64,000 bases of DNA. Origin: an uncultured bacterium. GTDB lineage: Bacteria > Verrucomicrobiota > Lentisphaeria > Victivallales > UBA1829. The notes beneath the pieces were generated by a model. That model was not told the origin of the DNA and searched no databases. It saw nothing but the letters and a program-made list of their open reading frames with translations. Of this stretch, positions 61,005 through 64,000 are shown in pieces. The stretch is from contig CASFTV010000017.1 of assembly GCA_949297765.1 (NCBI GenBank), positions 16,946 to 80,945 of the forward strand. Direction: 5' to 3'. Positions within the stretch are counted from its first letter, which is position 1, and each line of letters begins with the position of its first letter. The position numbers and the translations under genes were made by a program.

Positions 61005-61319
61005 TCAATCCATATGGAAGACTTCGACGAGATCGCGCCCGACCGGGCGGTTGTCGTCATGACAGTACATCAGATCGGCATTGTATTTCCACCAGCGTTT
61101 GACAACGTCGTCTTCGGGCATACCGGCGAAGGTCCCGTCGTCGTCAAGTTTGCAGAAAGCGAAGAGCGTGTCGGTTGCGGCGTCAAAGAAGATGGAATAG
61201 TCGTGAATGCCGCAGTCGCGGTGCTCGCGGACGAGTTCAGGCCAGATGGCGTCGTGGCGGCGGCGGTATTCATCCGCCATTCCGGGCTTGAGACGCATGG
61301 CGAAAGCGTGTCGTTTCAT
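61005..61319 (-). CDS. rhaM: L-rhamnose mutarotase
   Basis: A 104-residue enzyme interconverting alpha and beta L-rhamnopyranose. It starts MKRHAFAMRLKPGMADEYRR and continues RHDAIWPELVREHRDCGIHD; YSIFFDAATDTLFAFCKLDD follows, then WWKYNADLMYCHDDNRPV, matching RhaM in length and all blocks. AGGAG lies 7 bases upstream. It sits between the prepilin gene and the PL11 lyase, which releases rhamnose-containing products, so the metabolic link is direct. Confidence 0.93.
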   Translation of the reverse strand: MKRHAFAMRLKPGMADEYRRRHDAIWPELVREHRDCGIHDYSIFFDAATDTLFAFCKLDDDGTFAGMPEDDVVKRWWKYNADLMYCHDDNRPVGRDLVEVFHMD

Positions 61320-61334
61320 GCGGATGCTCCTGTC

Positions 61335-62135
61335 TTAAAGGTCGCGGCGGTGCGGGCTGATGCGGACGAATTCTCTCCGCGTGTAGTACTGCGCGTAAAC
61401 CTCTTTGCGGTTCTCGACATGACCGTCCGCGAACAGAATGTTGCAGGAGCTGTCGCCGTGGCGCGGTCCGCTGTAAGCGATTCGCCAGTTTCCGGAAGCA
61501 TAATCCCCGTCATAAATGAATTTCGGCGAACAGCGTTTCCATGCGGCGACGTTGTAGAGACGCGAGTCGCCGACGATTCCGACGCCGCTGGGGCTGACAA
61601 AGCTGGAATTCTTGAGCGGCCTGTTGAGTCCTCCCTTATCCTCGGTCGTCGCATGTTTCATCAGAATCCATTCGCTGGTTCCATAGCTGCAGAGACGTTT
61701 GGTGATATTGGATTCCGCCTTGTAGAACGCATCGAGTTTCGGAGCGTCGGTGAAACTTTCCCAATAGAAGCTCTTCAGTTCCTCCTTGTTCTTGCTGGTC
61801 CGGAGGGGCGCGCCGGGACAGACAAAAACGGGAGGGTTGAGGTTGTAGTATTCCGCGAAAAATTCAAAATGCGACATTCTCGGAGCCGTGAAAATATCAA
61901 TTTCCGGCCAGTACTCCGCATTGTCGCCGGTATACATGTTGTAGGCGGTTCCGATCTGCTTCTGATTGGAAACGCAGCTGATTCCGTACGCCTTTCCCCG
62001 CGCCTTGTTTAAAGCCGGCATAAGCAGTCCGGCAAGGATTGCGATGATCGCTATTACAACAAGGAGTTCTATAAGCGAGAAATACCGGATTCTCCGCCGA
62101 TGGAACATGAGAATGTCTGACGCTTTGTGTTTCAT
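61335..62135 (-). CDS. Prepilin-like protein with H-x-DG C-terminal motif
   Basis: A 266-residue type II/IV prepilin-like protein. The N-terminus is basic, followed by [20 protein letters not shown]; the expected Gly at -1 is absent and Tyr/Phe stands there, as in many Lentisphaerota prepilins. The helix ends [20 protein letters not shown]. The C-terminus has [20 protein letters not shown], an H-x10-DG form of the usual processing-associated H-X9-DG motif. It is the first gene of the PL11 operon behind a LacI operator, which suggests a surface function in polysaccharide use. The start has only a distant AAAGG upstream. Confidence 0.85.
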   Translation of the reverse strand: MKHKASDILMFHRRRIRYFSLIELLVVIAIIAILAGLLMPALNKARGKAYGISCVSNQKQIGTAYNMYTGDNAEYWPEIDIFTAPRMSHFEFFAEYYNLNPPVFVCPGAPLRTSKNKEELKSFYWESFTDAPKLDAFYKAESNITKRLCSYGTSEWILMKHATTEDKGGLNRPLKNSSFVSPSGVGIVGDSRLYNVAAWKRCSPKFIYDGDYASGNWRIAYSGPRHGDSSCNILFADGHVENRKEVYAQYYTRREFVRISPHRRDL

Positions 62136-62182
62136 TGTTTTGTCTGCCTTTCGTTTTTCTCTTCCGTTTGTCTTTTCATTTC

Positions 62183-62220
62183 AAATCCGTTGGATTTCTG
62201 AAACAGGCAATGCCCGTTTC
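62183..62220 (-). repeat. Two adjacent hairpins in the leader of the prepilin operon
   Basis: AAATCC-GTT-GGATTT (62183-62197) is followed two bases later by GAAAC-A-GGC-AAT-GCC-C-GTTTC (62200-62220), a nested inverted repeat with one mismatched pair. They lie 48-85 bases before the start codon and would form in the mRNA leader. Confidence 0.45.
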
Positions 62221-62258
62221 ATATCTCATATTTTCCTTTTTCCTCCGTTTTCCTTGTT

Positions 62259-62277
62259 TATTATACGTGCAATATGA
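62259..62277. promoter_or_regulatory. Presumed LacI-type operator before the PL11 operon
   Basis: TATTATACGTGCAATATGA is the exact reverse complement of the site at 63340-63358. It is semi-palindromic around ACGT, with the central CG usual for LacI operators. On the minus strand it contains TATAAT, a perfect -10, so binding would block the operon promoter. Confidence 0.65.
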
Positions 62278-62290
62278 TGGTTCAGAAAAA

Positions 62291-63343
62291 TCAGTTCATC
62301 CCCGGCGTACTGTCCCGCAGAAGAAGCGAGGAATGAAGATCCGCGGGAACAACGGGAGTGCGCTGCATCCCGGCGTCAACGCTCTTCCAGATCTGGTCGA
62401 CGATGGCTTCAAAGGGAAGATAGACCGAAGTCAGCGGGACCGTGTCGAACGGACGCTCCTGTCCGTCGATGCCGATGACGGGCAGTTCCCTGAGGGTATG
62501 CCCGCTGGAGAGAATGGCATTGACGGCAATGCTTCCGAGTTCATCGGTAAAGGCGACGAGAAGCTGCGGACGTTCGCTTTCGGGCATCTCGAAAATCTGC
62601 CGGATGAATGCGGCGACGTCGGGAAACCCGGTGGATTCGCAGTGAGCGGCAAGCGCGACATTTTTCTGTTTGAGCATCTCCGCGATCTGAAACGCGCGGA
62701 CGCCGATCGGATTGCTCCATCCTACATAGCTCAGGTACGCGGTTCTGCGTACGCCGTTGCGCGTGATGAATTCGCCGAGCGTATTCGCAATATCGGTTTC
62801 GCTGACTCCGACGTATCTGCTGTTTGCAATGGAAAGCGCATTGTGCCCGCAGAAAACGAGCGGAATTCCGTTTGCGGAGAATCCCTCGAAGAGATCGCGG
62901 TTGAAATCTCCGCTGGCGATCGCGACGAGGGCATCGATCCCGCGCGAGAAAAACATTTCGAGCTTGCGGCGTTCGAGCGCGGGATCGAAATTGTAATATT
63001 CGACGAACGCCATGAATCCGTGCAGCATGCACCGTTCGGAAATGGCGCGTCCGAGCATCCGGCTGAACTGAACGTCGATGGTGTTGAGGAGCACGCCGAT
63101 ATTGCTGCTTCGCCCGGAGACAAGCATGCGCGCGGAGTTGTTCGGGATGTACCCGAGCTCCGCGATGACCTTCTGAATGGTCTTCCGCTTTTCTTCGCTG
63201 ATCCCGATATTGGAGCGCGGATTCCGGTTGAGCGCCGCATAAACGGCTGCACTGGAGACCCCCGCGCGATCGGCCACCATGCGGATGGTGACGCGTCCCC
63301 GCGGCACATCGGACGAAGTTTTTTTCTCAGCGTTTTTTCTCAT
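62291..63343 (-). CDS. LacI-family transcriptional regulator of the PL11 operon
   Basis: A 350-residue regulator. The helix-turn-helix is VTIRMVADRAGVSSAAVYAA, the hinge RKTIQKVIAELGYIPNNSAR, and the sensor domain starts NIGVLLNTIDVQFSRMLGRA and ends with the usual sugar-binding fold (ELPVIGIDGQERPF). The start MRKNAEKKT was chosen because it fits the usual length and lies just after the promoter; an upstream extension has no site. The presumed operator covers its own start codon, so it is likely autoregulated. Downstream (across 155 bases) is the operon it presumably controls. Confidence 0.9.
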   Translation of the reverse strand: MRKNAEKKTSSDVPRGRVTIRMVADRAGVSSAAVYAALNRNPRSNIGISEEKRKTIQKVIAELGYIPNNSARMLVSGRSSNIGVLLNTIDVQFSRMLGRAISERCMLHGFMAFVEYYNFDPALERRKLEMFFSRGIDALVAIASGDFNRDLFEGFSANGIPLVFCGHNALSIANSRYVGVSETDIANTLGEFITRNGVRRTAYLSYVGWSNPIGVRAFQIAEMLKQKNVALAAHCESTGFPDVAAFIRQIFEMPESERPQLLVAFTDELGSIAVNAILSSGHTLRELPVIGIDGQERPFDTVPLTSVYLPFEAIVDQIWKSVDAGMQRTPVVPADLHSSLLLRDSTPGMN

Positions 63344-63358
63344 ATTGCACGTATAATA
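63340..63358. promoter_or_regulatory. Presumed LacI-type operator at the regulator's start codon
   Basis: TCATATTGCACGTATAATA, identical to the reverse complement of the site at 62259-62277. It overlaps the lacI-type gene's start codon, a position suited to autoregulation. Confidence 0.6.
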
Positions 63359-63361
63359 TCC

Positions 63362-63380
63362 TGTTATGTTTAACATAACA
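63362..63380. repeat. 8-bp palindrome overlapping the regulator's promoter
   Basis: TGTTATGT-TTA-ACATAACA is perfect over both arms. It covers the -10 of the regulator's promoter, so it could be a second operator. Confidence 0.55.
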
Positions 63381-63399
63381 CGGATAAATAAAACGTCAA
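63372..63399 (-). promoter_or_regulatory. Promoter of the PL11-operon regulator
   Basis: On the minus strand, TTGACG and TATGTT are 16 bases apart, and the -10 ends 28 bases before the start codon. Confidence 0.6.
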
Positions 63400-63538
63400 G
63401 CGCGGAAAAAGAAAGTCCGGAGAAAAAATTGACAACGTCCGGGAAATTGCGCACATTTGATGGGATGGAGGCTTGAAAAAGCCCGTTTCCATGATTGATC
63501 ATTGTTCCTGCCCAAAATCAACCGAAAGGAAACAGGTC

Positions 63539-63805
63539 ATGGAAATGCAGCGCAGGAAGAAACCGGCTCGCGAGAAAGCAGAACCTGTCGCCGGAAAACG
63601 TCGGAAAATGAACTTGAACAAGACAGTGCAATTTAACGAAGGAGCAATAATCCGTCAGAACCGAATGTGCGCAAAACTTCGGACACTACCGAGCAGAGTG
63701 AAGCATAAAATTATTTCAACGTTCAACCAGCGATGGCAAAACAACAAAATCGGTTATATCTTCTACGCGCCGAACGGACACTCCCGCCAGATACATCTCA
63801 ATTAA
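63539..63805 (+). CDS. Possible small basic protein, uncertain
   Basis: An 88-residue open frame with AAAGGA 8 bases before its ATG, starting MEMQRRKKPAREKAEPVAGK and very basic. The last third runs antisense through the truncated transposase, so its C-terminus is unlikely to be original. No family was recognised. It may be a gene disrupted by the IS insertion or not a gene. Confidence 0.25.
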   Translation: MEMQRRKKPAREKAEPVAGKRRKMNLNKTVQFNEGAIIRQNRMCAKLRTLPSRVKHKIISTFNQRWQNNKIGYIFYAPNGHSRQIHLN

Positions 63806-64000
63806 AGCTTCCTCGACACTGCTTTGCTTCGTCTTATAACGCTCAATGATCTGCATTTCAAAGGGTAATGTTCGCAAACGGGGAACACGAAGTTCCACTT
63901 TGCCCGCTTTCGTCAGAAGTTTGCGTTTATAGCTTCCGGCCCGCGTATCCTGCCGATCCGGACTGCGCTGATACCTCGAAGCCTGGCAGATCGCGTCAGC
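63716..64000 (-). pseudogene. IS256-family transposase fragment (truncated, runs off right edge)
   Basis: The minus-strand frame reads QRSPDRQDTRAGSYKRKLL, then KVELRVPRLRTLPFE and SSVEEALIEMYLAGVSVRRV, which is the N-terminal third of an IS256-type transposase. After VEDIT it leaves the family (DFVVLPSLVER) and stops at 63716, where EALWG is expected. The catalytic DDE part is therefore missing. The 5' part lies beyond the window. No terminal inverted repeat was seen at the break. Confidence 0.8.

Overview
The window looks like a chromosomal segment of a Gram-negative member of the PVC group, most likely Lentisphaerota (Victivallis-like). The pointers are lipid A synthesis (lpxK), outer-membrane-type lipoproteins, a prepilin of the [14 protein letters not shown] type with an H-x-DG tail encoded beside a polysaccharide lyase, several plant-polysaccharide enzymes with dedicated regulators, and a Nif11-type peptide export cassette. 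This taxonomic call is inference. Genes are packed tightly, and at least 13 gene pairs share a 4-base ATGA stop/start overlap.

Region by region. 1-7.6 kb (minus): an operon of three SPFH/band-7 membrane proteins, a CPC-type metal P-type ATPase and an ABC-2 exporter whose permease runs off the left edge. 7.9-12.4 kb: a Cache/PAS membrane sensor with no output domain, a type III pantothenate kinase and a GspF/PilC protein. 12.6-12.8 kb: two nearly identical tRNA-Glu genes. 12.9-15.8 kb: a YkgJ-type cysteine-cluster protein, then mreC and mreD behind a secreted protein of unknown function, with no mreB. 15.9-24.1 kb: a GH5-like enzyme divergent from a LacI regulator, a UPF0104 membrane protein, DUF190, an RdgC-like protein, and a GH2 enzyme divergent from an AraC regulator. 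24.1-27.1 kb: a sensory-type FeFe-hydrogenase with a PAS domain coupled to a SpoIIE/PP2C phosphatase. 27.2-28.9 kb: a membrane protein, an ExbB/TolQ channel and DUF2149 behind two copies of a 20-bp operator-like box. 29-39.6 kb: amidase and thiD; a six-gene overlapping operon (LysM lipoprotein, auxiliary lipoprotein, hpt, GT39-like, a GT2-GtrA-methyltransferase fusion, queE); and a second GT39-like gene with a PfkB kinase.

39.8-48.1 kb (plus) is the most distinctive part. It is an NHLP/Nif11-type ribosomal peptide cassette: an HlyD-like adaptor, a C39 peptidase/ABC exporter, a second ABC exporter, a membrane-anchored type-1 periplasmic binding protein, an ECF sigma factor and two small Nif11-like peptides. 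One peptide has a clear Gly-Gly site and a cysteine-free 22-residue tail. No modifying enzyme is visible.

48.2-53.4 kb holds housekeeping genes (holA, an M42 peptidase, prfB, a HAD phosphatase, lpxK). tRNA-Phe with a strong terminator follows, then about 0.6 kb of AT-rich DNA with nested inverted repeats, and then an ORF that joins the start of a UvrD-type helicase to the end of an RsmB-type rRNA methyltransferase. This looks like a deletion, an insertion scar or an assembly join. 55.1-63.3 kb (minus) is a rhamnogalacturonan-degradation operon (prepilin, L-rhamnose mutarotase, PL11 lyase, MFS transporter). It is controlled by a LacI regulator whose presumed 19-bp operator occurs once before the operon and once at its own start codon. 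The right edge carries a truncated IS256-family transposase.
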